Virus record (IMG/VR): IMGVR_UViG_3300042447_000151
Coordinates: 1-64,000 of that record
DNA from: a virus
DNA length: 64,000 nt
Strand: one strand, 5' to 3'
This document shows positions 47,942 to 57,078 of this stretch, piece after piece; position 1 is the first letter of the stretch, and each line of letters begins with the position of its first letter. The notes under the pieces are model-generated. The model made no database searches, was not told the DNA's origin, and saw only the letters and a list, made by a program, of their open reading frames with translations. The position numbers were made by a program, and so were the translations under genes.

Positions 47942-49048
47942 ATGGATAATATTCAAGTAAAACTGGTAGACTTCGAAGAGAAGTCTGTAGCAGAAGTTGA
48001 GCAACAATTGCTTGACGAACATGCTGAAAAGACCGCTCCTATAGAGGAGATGGCCGCAGAGTTAAATGCAACTACCGAGGCAACTCAGGAAGTTATTGAA
48101 AGTCAGCCACAATTTGGCGACAACGACGTTCTTTCATATTTGAAAACCAAATTCAACAAGGAGGTAAACTCTTTGGATGAATTATTTACAGAAAAGCCAC
48201 AGCCTCAACAGGAGTTACTACCTGAAGATGTTAATGCTTTCTTAAAATTTAAGAAAGAGACAGGGCGTGGCTTAGAAGATTTCTACCGTGTTAACCAAGA
48301 CTTTTCTAAGGTTAACCCAGAAAGACTTCTAGCTGACTACATGCGTGAGACTAATCCTGATTTTGATGATGAGGATATCGCATTTGAATATGAATCAAAG
48401 TTTAAATACGATGAGGATTATGATGATGAGAAAGAAATCAAGCGTAAGAAGTTAGCACTTAAAAAAGAACTTGGCAAGGCTGCAAAGTACTTTGAAGAAC
48501 AAAAGGAAAAATACAAAGCTCCCCTTGAGTCGAGGATGGAGTCTACTATTCCTGCTGAGGACAGAGAGGCTTTGGAATCTTACAAGCAATATATCAGCCA
48601 ATCTACTGCTGCGCAGCAAGATCAGGCTAAAAAGTCGGAGTACTTTATAAATAAGACAAACGAATTATTCTCTGATGAATTCAAAGGTTTTGATTTCAAA
48701 GTTGGAGATAAGGAAGTATCTTATAAACCGGGAACTCCAGAGCAGCTGAAAGCTCAACAAACAGACATTTCCAAATTCTTTAGCAATTTTGTTAACGAAG
48801 AAGGATACATTAAGGATGCTAAACAGTATCACAAAACAATTGCTGCGGCAATGAACCCTGATGCGATGGCCAAATTCTTTTATGATATGGGCAAAGCAGA
48901 TGCAATTGATGATTCAGTTCGTCAAAGCAAGAACATTGATATGAGCGTTAGAAATGCTCCACAAAATATCGATAAAGGCGGATTTAAAGTAACAGCATTG
49001 GATAGTGATCATGGTAACAGACTTAAGATTAAATCTTTAAAAAACTAA
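47942..49048 (+). CDS. Scaffold-like acidic protein, 368 aa
   Basis: A 368-residue acidic, helical protein (many Glu, Asp, Gln, Lys) with low-complexity starts (EKSVAEVEQQLLDEHAEKTA) and a strongly charged middle (FDDEDIAFEYESKFKYDEDY). It lies between portal and major capsid genes, the usual place of the scaffold. The C-terminal half (VGDKEVSYKPGTPEQLKAQQ, KTIAAAMNPDAMAKFFYDMG) ends in a basic LKIKSLKN, which suits capsid binding. No protease is visible in this section. Confidence 0.65.
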   Translation: MDNIQVKLVDFEEKSVAEVEQQLLDEHAEKTAPIEEMAAELNATTEATQEVIESQPQFGDNDVLSYLKTKFNKEVNSLDELFTEKPQPQQELLPEDVNAFLKFKKETGRGLEDFYRVNQDFSKVNPERLLADYMRETNPDFDDEDIAFEYESKFKYDEDYDDEKEIKRKKLALKKELGKAAKYFEEQKEKYKAPLESRMESTIPAEDREALESYKQYISQSTAAQQDQAKKSEYFINKTNELFSDEFKGFDFKVGDKEVSYKPGTPEQLKAQQTDISKFFSNFVNEEGYIKDAKQYHKTIAAAMNPDAMAKFFYDMGKADAIDDSVRQSKNIDMSVRNAPQNIDKGGFKVTALDSDHGNRLKIKSLKN

Positions 49049-49066
49049 AACCAAAAAACAAAAACA

Positions 49067-50482
49067 ATGGCTGGATCAGTTCAATCTACCCCGGGCTTTC
49101 AATTAGAGCCCTCAGCGGTAAAGGCAACATTGCCTACAAACTACATTACTAACTTCGACTTCTTAAACCAGTATCTACCTGATACTTACGAGGCTGAATT
49201 CGAGCGTTATGGTAATCGTTCTATTGCATCTTTCTTACGTATGGTAGGTGCAGAATTACCTTCTAACTCTGACTTAATCAAATGGGCAGAGCAAGGTCGT
49301 TTACACACTAAGTATGTAAACTGTACTTCAGCAGCTGCTGCAGGACAAGATACAGCTGTGTGGACTGTTGAAGATGCAGATGTAACTGTTAACTTCCGTG
49401 TTAACCAAACTGTATTCTTATCTGCTAACGCTGGTTCTGCTTCTGATAAAGCGGTTATCACTGCAGTAGATACAACTGCTAACACTTTCACTGTGGCTTA
49501 CTATGCTGCTTCAGGACAATCAATCGCTGTAGATACTGCTTCTACTGCTTTCGTTTACGGTTCTGAATTCACTAAGGGTTCATTAGGAATGGAAGGTTCT
49601 TTAGAGTCTCAAGACTTATTCTTCGAGAACAAGCCAATCATCATCAAAGACAAGTACACTGTGTCTGGTTCTGATATGGCTCAAATCGGATGGGTTGAAG
49701 TGACTTCTGAGAATGGTGCTACTGGTTACTTATGGTACATCAAATCTGAGCACGAGACTCGTTTACGTTTCGAAGATTACTTAGAGATGTCAATGGTTGA
49801 AGGTGTTCCTGCAGAAGCTGGTTCAGCTGCTGCTACTTACTTAACTGTTGCTTCTTCTCAAGTACAACCTGGTGCTGCTGGTACTCAAGGTTTATTCAAT
49901 GCAGTTGCAGAACGTGGAAACGTTTGGGCAGGTGGTAACCCAACTACTTTGTCTGACTTCGATTCTATCATCCAACGTCTTGACAAGCAAGGAGCAATCC
50001 AAGAGAACGTTATCTTCTTAAACCGTAAGTTTGGTTTCGATATCGACGATATGTTGGCATCTCAAAACTCTTATGGTTCAGGTGGTACTTCTTACGGTTT
50101 GTTCGACAACAGCGAGCAAATGGCGTTAAACTTAGGTTTCACAGGCTTTAAGCGTGGATACGATTTCTACAAGACTGACTGGAAATACCTAAACGATGCA
50201 ACTACTCGTGGTGGAATCGTAGGTGGAGCTATCAATGGTATCTTGGTACCTGCAGGTTCTACTAACGTATACGATCAAATCTTAGGAAAGAATGCTAAGC
50301 GTCCGTTCTTACACGTACGTTACCGTGCTTCTGAAACTGAAGATCGTCGTTACAAAACTTGGATCACTGGTTCTGCTGGTGGTGCTCAAACAAGTTCTTT
50401 AGATGCAATGGAGGTTAACTTCTTATCTGAGCGTGCTTTATGTACTCTTGGTGCGAACAACTTCTTCTTGTTCGAGAACTAG
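49067..50482 (+). CDS. Major capsid protein
   Basis: A 471-residue protein with very regular codons, as for a highly expressed gene, and high Thr/Ala/Gly content. It starts AGSVQSTPGFQLEPSAVKAT, contains NRSIASFLRMVGAELPSNSD and LIKWAEQGRLHTKYVN, and ends SERALCTLGANNFFLFEN. Position after the scaffold-like gene, size and the following terminator (50492-50511) fit the major capsid protein. Similar starts occur in HK97-type capsid proteins of Bacteroidota podoviruses as I recall. Confidence 0.75.
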   Translation: MAGSVQSTPGFQLEPSAVKATLPTNYITNFDFLNQYLPDTYEAEFERYGNRSIASFLRMVGAELPSNSDLIKWAEQGRLHTKYVNCTSAAAAGQDTAVWTVEDADVTVNFRVNQTVFLSANAGSASDKAVITAVDTTANTFTVAYYAASGQSIAVDTASTAFVYGSEFTKGSLGMEGSLESQDLFFENKPIIIKDKYTVSGSDMAQIGWVEVTSENGATGYLWYIKSEHETRLRFEDYLEMSMVEGVPAEAGSAAATYLTVASSQVQPGAAGTQGLFNAVAERGNVWAGGNPTTLSDFDSIIQRLDKQGAIQENVIFLNRKFGFDIDDMLASQNSYGSGGTSYGLFDNSEQMALNLGFTGFKRGYDFYKTDWKYLNDATTRGGIVGGAINGILVPAGSTNVYDQILGKNAKRPFLHVRYRASETEDRRYKTWITGSAGGAQTSSLDAMEVNFLSERALCTLGANNFFLFEN

Positions 50483-50491
50483 TAAACTTAG

Positions 50492-50511
50492 GGGGAGGCT
50501 TCGGTCTCCCC
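50492..50511 (+). terminator. Strong terminator after the capsid gene
   Basis: GGGGAGGC and GTCTCCCC (50492-50499 and 50504-50511) form an 8-bp stem with one G-U pair and a TTCG tetraloop, followed by TTATTTAATTTTG. This is a good intrinsic terminator 10 bp after the capsid stop, limiting capsid transcripts from reading into later genes. Confidence 0.85.
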
Positions 50512-50516
50512 TTATT

Positions 50517-50524
50517 TAATTTTG
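50517..50524 (+). promoter_or_regulatory. Promoter element after the capsid terminator
   Basis: TAATTTTG fits TAnnTTTG and lies in the AT-rich tail of the terminator, 23 bp before the ATG at 50548. The adjoining terminator and promoter make a transcription re-set point. Confidence 0.5.
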
Positions 50525-50547
50525 TTTAAATTTTAAAATCAAATATA

Positions 50548-51294
50548 ATGTCAACTCAGAAAGAATTAAAGGACAAGGTCTATGTCCTTAAAAGAAAAAC
50601 ATTCCCTATTAGCTTTATGCTTGCTAGTAGAAATACTAGAAACAAGTCTTTATTGTACTTTGATGCAAGTAAAGGTCTTAACCGTGCATTGCGTTATGCA
50701 GTTAACCAAAAGTCTCCATTTGAAGATGAGCAAGATGGTAACTTCATTTTAGAGCCAATCATCTTTGAAGATGGTTTGTTAGCCGTTAATAAGTACAATC
50801 AAGTATTACAACAATTTTTAGAATTCCACCCAGATAATGGTGTGTTATTCGAAGAGGTTGATACTCAAAGAGATGCAAACAATCAGATTGAAGTTATGTA
50901 CTCTCAATTGGATGCACAACTTGCTGCACGTGATTTAGATATCAATACTGCAGATGCATTAGGACGTGTGTTATTAGGAGCACGTGTTGATCGTTTAACT
51001 ACCGAGGAATTGAGACGTGATTTAATTTTATATGCACGTAATCATCCTTATGATTTCATGAACATGTTAAATGACCCTGAACTTAAGTTAAATGATATTG
51101 CAGCTAAAGCGTTGCAAGATGGCACGTTTGTTTTAAAGAACAAGAAGCGTGATATCTTCTTTAATTTGCCTGACAATAAGAATAAGTTGATGGGTGTACC
51201 ATTCGGAGAAGACCCGTTAAAGCTCTTAGCATCTTATTTGCAGAGCAATGATGGTCTCGACATTTATGAGACGCTAGTCAAAAAATATCGTTAA
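50548..51294 (+). CDS. Hypothetical structural-type protein, 248 aa
   Basis: I do not recognise this 248-residue protein. It starts MSTQKELKDKVYVLKRKTFP, contains FEDGLLAVNKYNQVLQQFLE and an Asp-rich region (AARDLDINTADALGRVLLGA), and ends LLASYLQSNDGLDIYETLVK. Its position alone, between two terminators after the major capsid protein, suggests a head or head-tail protein expressed at its own level. Confidence 0.5.
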   Translation: MSTQKELKDKVYVLKRKTFPISFMLASRNTRNKSLLYFDASKGLNRALRYAVNQKSPFEDEQDGNFILEPIIFEDGLLAVNKYNQVLQQFLEFHPDNGVLFEEVDTQRDANNQIEVMYSQLDAQLAARDLDINTADALGRVLLGARVDRLTTEELRRDLILYARNHPYDFMNMLNDPELKLNDIAAKALQDGTFVLKNKKRDIFFNLPDNKNKLMGVPFGEDPLKLLASYLQSNDGLDIYETLVKKYR

Positions 51295-51300
51295 ATTAAG

Positions 51301-51325
51301 AGGGCACATCTAGTGCCCTTTTTTT
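51301..51325 (+). terminator. Intrinsic terminator
   Basis: AGGGCAC and GTGCCCT (51301-51307 and 51313-51319) form a perfect 7-bp stem with a 5-nt loop (ATCTA) followed by TTTTTT. It is a textbook intrinsic terminator after the gene ending at 51294. Confidence 0.85.
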
Positions 51326-51327
51326 AT

Positions 51328-51335
51328 TATCTTTG
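51328..51335 (+). promoter_or_regulatory. Promoter element after the second terminator
   Basis: TATCTTTG fits TAnnTTTG directly after the terminator T-run. It ends 5 bp before the ATG at 51341, so transcription would begin at or near the start codon. A leaderless or near-leaderless mRNA is implied if the box is used. Confidence 0.5.
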
Positions 51336-51340
51336 TCATT

Positions 51341-52033
51341 ATGATAAATTCCGTACGAAATACTGTCCTAAATATTATCAATAAGGATAATAATGGGTTT
51401 ATTACACCAGAAGAATTCAACAGCTTTGCAAAACAGGCTCAGTTAGAATTGTTCATGCAATACTTCTTTGACTTTCAGCAGTCCAAAGTAAAGGACATGA
51501 AGGGCATGGAGACTAGTGGCTACTCAGATATCACTAAGCAAATAGACCAAACTATTGACTTCTTTTCTAGAAACACAGACTTGGTTTATAATAACACAGA
51601 TGATAAATTTGATTTGCCTGAAAACTTTTTCTTGTTAAATGTACTGTACTATAATGGCAAAGAGGTAACTCACGTTAATCAGGAGAAGTTACATTATTTA
51701 CTTAATTCCAATTTAACGGCACCTACAGAAACATACCCTACATACGTTATGCAGGGCAATCAAATAACTGTATACCCAACTACTATTACGGATGATATTA
51801 ATATCTACTATGTTCGCTACCCAGCGGACCCTAAGTGGACTTATACAGTAGTAAACGGTAGCCCTTTATTTAACCAATCAGCAAATGACTACCAAGATTT
51901 TGAGTTAGCTATATCTGACTTCCCTAAATTGGTCGTTAAGATTTGCCAATATGCAGGAGTAAGTATTAGAGAAGCTGATGTAGTACAAGCATCCAGAGCA
52001 GAAGAAGCGTACACTGATCAAAAACAACAATAA
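51341..52033 (+). CDS. Head-tail connector/ring-type protein, 230 aa
   Basis: A 230-residue protein that looks like a connector: an N-terminal helical part (RNTVLNIINKDNNGFITPEE, an EF-like stretch), a middle sheet (YVMQGNQITVYPTTITDDIN) and a C-terminal helix ending EEAYTDQKQQ. It overlaps the next gene by one base (TAATG). Together with that gene it fits the two or more ring proteins between portal and nozzle in short-tailed phages. Confidence 0.55.
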   Translation: MINSVRNTVLNIINKDNNGFITPEEFNSFAKQAQLELFMQYFFDFQQSKVKDMKGMETSGYSDITKQIDQTIDFFSRNTDLVYNNTDDKFDLPENFFLLNVLYYNGKEVTHVNQEKLHYLLNSNLTAPTETYPTYVMQGNQITVYPTTITDDINIYYVRYPADPKWTYTVVNGSPLFNQSANDYQDFELAISDFPKLVVKICQYAGVSIREADVVQASRAEEAYTDQKQQ

Positions 52034-52929
52034 TGAATCAGGAGAAATATTACACCAATGATGGGGTCTCCCCTACCGATGCCAATTGGGGCACGTATCA
52101 GAATGTAACATTAGGTGATGTTGTAAACAACTTCATCTTGATGTATACAGACGATGGAGATTTGTTAAACAATATCAATAGATATAAGGTTTTATTCCAC
52201 GCAAAAAGAGCGGTACAGGAATTAAACTATGATGGTAATCGCCAAATTAATGCTTTACAGCTAGAAGTTGGACATGACCTTAAATTTATCTTGCCTCCTG
52301 ATTACGTGAACTATGTTCGTGTATCTTTATTTTGGGGCGGCAATTTGTACCCAATGACTGAGAACCCTCAAGCTAATTCATCTATTGAATTCTTGCAGGA
52401 TGATGAGTATCAAATCCTATTTGATGACCAAGGCAATGCATTACAGGGCACATCTAAATTAGACTTGTCTCGTATTGATGGTGAGAACTATATGTTATGC
52501 CCATTCAATAATCAGTGGGGTTGGTATGTAGATGGATTATGGTATTTCACTTGGGGATTCGGTGCTGCTTATGGATTAAATACCGAGGTGGCAAACGTTA
52601 ACCCTACATTCAGAGTAGACAAAGCAGCTGGCGTAATTAACTTTAGCTCAGGCATGTTCAATCGCTCTGTGGTATTAGAATATATTTCTGACGGATTGTA
52701 TCCAGGTGACGACAACAAAATTGTTATCAATAAACTAGCAGAAGAATATATCTACTCATATATTAAGTGGGCTATTTTAAATACTAAGGCAAATCAGCCT
52801 GAGTATGTTATTAACAGAGCTCGCAAAGAAAAGGTTTCTAATTGGAGAAACGCAAAAATTAGATTAAGTAATTTACACCCAGGTCGCTTGTTGATGAGCA
52901 TGAGAGGCCAATCTAAGTGGATTAAGTAA
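52033..52929 (+). CDS. Tail connector/ring-type protein, 298 aa
   Basis: A 298-residue protein: AKRAVQELNYDGNRQINALQ in the first half, KFILPPDYVNYVRVSLFWGG in the middle and a long loop with W-Y-V-D-G-L-W-Y-F-T-W. The order of helix, PPDYVNYVRV strand and C-terminal helix resembles tail-tubular-A-like or ring proteins of podoviruses. It lies between the connector gene and the large nozzle protein, 0 bp apart. Confidence 0.55.
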   Translation: MNQEKYYTNDGVSPTDANWGTYQNVTLGDVVNNFILMYTDDGDLLNNINRYKVLFHAKRAVQELNYDGNRQINALQLEVGHDLKFILPPDYVNYVRVSLFWGGNLYPMTENPQANSSIEFLQDDEYQILFDDQGNALQGTSKLDLSRIDGENYMLCPFNNQWGWYVDGLWYFTWGFGAAYGLNTEVANVNPTFRVDKAAGVINFSSGMFNRSVVLEYISDGLYPGDDNKIVINKLAEEYIYSYIKWAILNTKANQPEYVINRARKEKVSNWRNAKIRLSNLHPGRLLMSMRGQSKWIK

Positions 52930-55900
52930 ATGGTAGAACTTCAAAGAAACTTCCTTTTAGGGGTCATGAATAAAGACCTTGACCCTCATTTTTTACCTGA
53001 CGGTACATACAGAGACGCACTTAATATTATTGTGGGCGACTCTGATGGTGCATTTGTTGAGGAGGATGGTAGCCGTAATGGCGTAGCCCAAAACTATTTG
53101 GGTAATATTTTAAAAGGTGTAGACTTGGAGTTAACTAATGCTACTTGCATTGGCTCATTAGCTTTTGAAACTAATAATTGTATTTATTGGTTGGTGGCAT
53201 CTGATACATTAGATGCGGTGTATGAATACAACGAAATAAATGATACAATTACACCTGTATTGCAAGCCACTAAGTCAACACCCACTACGCCTTCATTGCT
53301 TGGCTTTAACAAGGCGTTCTTTGTTACAGGTATCAATTACATCAACGGACTTCTTTTTTGGACTGACGACTTAAATCCTCCACGTAGGATCAATGTTGAT
53401 AGATGTAAAAATTATACGGTAAATGGTTTTACTGATGCTGACATTAATGTTATTTTAGCTCCTCCATTATCTGCACCTACTATTAATTTATACACATCAG
53501 GGGAATCAAATAACCTAGAGAATAAATTTCTTTATTTTTCTTACAGATATAAATATTTAGATAATGAGTATAGTGCTTTAGCACCATTCTCTTCAGTTGC
53601 TTTTTTACCAGAACAATATGCTTATGACTATGGAGTGTCTGAGAATATCTCAATGGTAAATAGATACAATACAGCCAATATCACTTTTAATTCGGGGCCT
53701 AAAAATGTCAAAGAGATACAGTTAATATTTAGAGACACGCTAAGCATTAATACTTATGTAATTGACAACCTTGTTAAAGGGGTAAATAATTATGCTGATA
53801 ACACCGAATATTCTTACGAATTTAAAAACAATAAGGTATATACTGTATTTCCGCAAGAACAAATTAATAGACTATTTGATAATGTTCCAATTAGAGCTAA
53901 GTCTCAAGAATTAATTGGTAGCAGATTAGTGTACGGAAATTATACGCAGTTTTTTGATTTATTAAAATGCAACAAAGAACCTATTAATCCTGCATTTACT
54001 TTATCACTAACTACGTCTCCTGTTATACTTGAAAATCCAAAGCCTACATTTAAAAGTAATAGAGACTATGAGATTGGTATAGAATATTTAGATGATTATG
54101 GCAGAGCAACAACAGTTGTTGTGCCAACTGAAAATACAAATACTATATTCATACCTCCTGCAAACGCAATAGTTGCAAACAATATTAGAGTAACAATTGA
54201 TGGGGATTATGAGCCTCCTTGCTTTGCCACGCACTATAGATTTATGCTCAAGCAAAATAAACAAGAGTATTATAATTTATTCCCATTGACTTATTTTAAA
54301 GATGGTCAATTCGTTTGGTTTTTGATTAATCAAGCCGACCAAAACAAAATATCGGTTGGGTCTTATTTATATTTAAAAACAGCTACAAATAACACTGCAA
54401 TACAATATAAAGTATTAGACATATTGTCTCAGCCTGAAAATTTCCTAAATACGCCTCAATTTAACCAACCTGCAGGTGTTTATTTTAGAATAAAAATTGA
54501 GGACGAGGCTCTACCTCCTACATCTTATTATTCAGCAAGAGGCAATGGGGTAAACGGAGTAGCTTCTGTTGAAGTTGTATTTGATAGATTTAGTGTAGCA
54601 GAAAACCCTATATTTTACGGTTCTGGATTAAATGACATGTCAACAGGGGCATCAAATGTGTACTCAAGTGCTAATGATGCTCGTTTCTATGTGGAAATAG
54701 ATGGAGTAAATACTTTTAAATATTACATTACTTACGATGCAAACTACAAAGTTCTTGTTTCGTCTGGTGTTTCTATAACAGCTGGGGCAGATCAAGTTCT
54801 TACATACGCTAGTTTAAGTTGTTCTATAAATTTTGCATCAAGCACAGGGCATACTATTGGTGATTATTGGGTTATTAACTGTAGGAGTTTAGATGGACTA
54901 AATATTTTTGGTGGTACAACAGCATATGATCCAGACCTTTTCCCCGCAGCATTTTTTCAGTTTGTAAATTGGGCTCCAAATTTATCTTATAACTCAGATA
55001 GACCTATAAAAGCAGGTGCTATTTTAACATTTAGATATAAGGAAACAAATGGTTCTGACCAATGGATTACTCAAACATTTGTATCATCAAAAAATTATGT
55101 AAACATAGAAGAATGGTACATAGAAGATTCTGCATATGAAAGCTGGATTCAACTTAACAATGTTACAAATCAAAGTATAGGAACTACAAATATATGCTTT
55201 AGAAGAGGAACTCCTGGTACTACTAGCCCACAAAGACTTGATCAGGGCAGCACTATTAGTCCTGCTAGTTTATTGTATCCTGTATATATGTATTTTTATA
55301 CATTCCAAAGAGAACCTGGTTTATTAGAGTTCTCTTATGTAGATACTGAGTTTACACTACAACAATCTGATTCCCCGTCTATTTTTGAAACGGTTCCAAC
55401 AGACACCAACCAAGACATATACTATGAGCTTACACAAACGTATCCTATTATCGATGGCAATCACTATGGAAATGTTGACAATCAGAATGTTGCATTGGGT
55501 GCTCCGGCGGTAATAGATTTAAACACGTTTGACTTTAACTCAGACTTTAATGCATTTAGTTTTGGTAATGGAGTTGAAAGTTTTAGAATTAGAGACGACT
55601 TTAATTCTGCAACAATGCAATTCAGCCCACGTGCTAACTCTACTATTGAAGGATACGAGGAGCAAACGCTTGTTCAAGCATTAACCTACAGTGGGGTATA
55701 TACAGAAAATACCGCAATAAATAGACTCAATGAGTTTAACTTATCACTTGGTAACTTTAAATATTTGGACAGATTTTTTGGTTCAATCCAAAAGTTATTC
55801 TCTCGTGACACTGATTTAGTTGTGTTACAGGAAAATAAAGTATCTAAAGTTCTTTATGGGAAGAATTTATTAAGTGATTCTACAGGTGGAGGCGTTGTTG

Positions 55901-57051
55901 CATCTATTCCTGAGGTATTGGGTACTCAAATTTCTTACGAAGGCGAGTATGGTATTAGTTTAAACCCGGAGAGTTTTACTAAGTGGGGTAATGATTTATT
56001 CTTCACTGATGCTAGACGTGGTGCTGTAATGGCATTGCAACCTAATGGGTTATTTGAGATATCATCTCAAGGTATGAAGAACTGGTTTAAAGCAAACCTA
56101 GATACCAACACGGTAAAACTAGGAATGTTTGATCCATATTTCGAGCATTATGTTTTATCGGTAGATAATGATAGAAAAGTTAAAACTTGTTCATTATCTG
56201 TTATCCCTACTAGTCTAACATTAACTGGTTCGGCTCAAACTAAAACATTCTACATCGAATCAAATTCAGATTGGGAGATAACTATCCCTACTAATACTTG
56301 GCTTACTTTGAGCGATAGATTTGGTTCAGGCAATCAATTAATCTACGTTACAGTAACTCAAAACGACGATACATTACGTGATTTAGATTTGACAATTAGT
56401 AGCTGTGCGGATGATGTAATATTAAATGTAAGCCAAGAAGTATTGTATGATTGGTATGAGTTATTAGATTGTGATACATCTGATATATCATACAGTATTC
56501 AATATCCTGCAGACACATTCGAATTAAATGATCGTGTTACTTTTGGAGACGCTACGTTTAATGTTGTAGATATATTAAATGAAGAGCCAGCAGGTGAACT
56601 AATTGATGTAGAATCAACAGGATTACAAGGATGTCCTACTCCTGCTGCTTTTTGGTATCAATTATTTAACTGCTTTGATAGTTCTACAGCTAATTCACAA
56701 AGTTATGCACCTGGAATATTTAATGTAGATGATAGAGTTACGTCAGGTGCTAATACATATGTTATTACAGGGGAGTTAGAATATAACCCAGGTGGTACTT
56801 TATTAGCTATTTCACCTACAGGAGAAACAGGATGTGAGACGTTAACTACTTATTATGAGTTGTCTGAGTGCTCACCTGGTGTTGGGATTGCATATACTAC
56901 AATTGTTCCTGGAGCAGTTGGTAGAAGATATGTATTACCTAGTATGACTCCTATATTCTATACGTACACAGGAGCCACACTTACACAGAGTATAGTTCCA
57001 CCTGCGTACAATGGATCAATACAAATTACATCGTTCTATAGTTGTCCGTAA
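52930..57051 (+). CDS. Large tail nozzle/stabilisation protein with BACON domain, 1,373 aa
   Basis: A 1,373-residue tail protein. The N-terminus (VELQRNFLLGVMNKDLDPHF, LPDGTYRDALNIIVGDSDG) resembles packaged-DNA stabilisation or nozzle proteins of podoviruses. The middle is beta-propeller-like with many Tyr/Asn loops. Residues about 1086-1176 are a BACON domain (LTLTGSAQTKTFYIESNSDW, then NTWLTLS and LNVSQE). The last about 195 residues hold three tandem modules starting (W/Y)YxLxxC; the third equals the C-terminus of the protein at 38839-39273. BACON domains bind mucin-like or other glycans in Bacteroidota and are found in crAss-type tail proteins. Confidence 0.75.
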   Translation: MVELQRNFLLGVMNKDLDPHFLPDGTYRDALNIIVGDSDGAFVEEDGSRNGVAQNYLGNILKGVDLELTNATCIGSLAFETNNCIYWLVASDTLDAVYEYNEINDTITPVLQATKSTPTTPSLLGFNKAFFVTGINYINGLLFWTDDLNPPRRINVDRCKNYTVNGFTDADINVILAPPLSAPTINLYTSGESNNLENKFLYFSYRYKYLDNEYSALAPFSSVAFLPEQYAYDYGVSENISMVNRYNTANITFNSGPKNVKEIQLIFRDTLSINTYVIDNLVKGVNNYADNTEYSYEFKNNKVYTVFPQEQINRLFDNVPIRAKSQELIGSRLVYGNYTQFFDLLKCNKEPINPAFTLSLTTSPVILENPKPTFKSNRDYEIGIEYLDDYGRATTVVVPTENTNTIFIPPANAIVANNIRVTIDGDYEPPCFATHYRFMLKQNKQEYYNLFPLTYFKDGQFVWFLINQADQNKISVGSYLYLKTATNNTAIQYKVLDILSQPENFLNTPQFNQPAGVYFRIKIEDEALPPTSYYSARGNGVNGVASVEVVFDRFSVAENPIFYGSGLNDMSTGASNVYSSANDARFYVEIDGVNTFKYYITYDANYKVLVSSGVSITAGADQVLTYASLSCSINFASSTGHTIGDYWVINCRSLDGLNIFGGTTAYDPDLFPAAFFQFVNWAPNLSYNSDRPIKAGAILTFRYKETNGSDQWITQTFVSSKNYVNIEEWYIEDSAYESWIQLNNVTNQSIGTTNICFRRGTPGTTSPQRLDQGSTISPASLLYPVYMYFYTFQREPGLLEFSYVDTEFTLQQSDSPSIFETVPTDTNQDIYYELTQTYPIIDGNHYGNVDNQNVALGAPAVIDLNTFDFNSDFNAFSFGNGVESFRIRDDFNSATMQFSPRANSTIEGYEEQTLVQALTYSGVYTENTAINRLNEFNLSLGNFKYLDRFFGSIQKLFSRDTDLVVLQENKVSKVLYGKNLLSDSTGGGVVASIPEVLGTQISYEGEYGISLNPESFTKWGNDLFFTDARRGAVMALQPNGLFEISSQGMKNWFKANLDTNTVKLGMFDPYFEHYVLSVDNDRKVKTCSLSVIPTSLTLTGSAQTKTFYIESNSDWEITIPTNTWLTLSDRFGSGNQLIYVTVTQNDDTLRDLDLTISSCADDVILNVSQEVLYDWYELLDCDTSDISYSIQYPADTFELNDRVTFGDATFNVVDILNEEPAGELIDVESTGLQGCPTPAAFWYQLFNCFDSSTANSQSYAPGIFNVDDRVTSGANTYVITGELEYNPGGTLLAISPTGETGCETLTTYYELSECSPGVGIAYTTIVPGAVGRRYVLPSMTPIFYTYTGATLTQSIVPPAYNGSIQITSFYSCP

Positions 57052-57071
57052 TATTAAAATAAGTAAATTTG
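57042..57071 (+). promoter_or_regulatory. Promoter before gene 57079
   Basis: TTG (57042-57044), a 19-bp spacer and TAAATTTG (57064-57071) match the Bacteroidota promoter. The box ends 7 bp before the ATG at 57079, so the mRNA may be leaderless or nearly so. Confidence 0.6.
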
Positions 57072-57078
57072 CAAGCAC

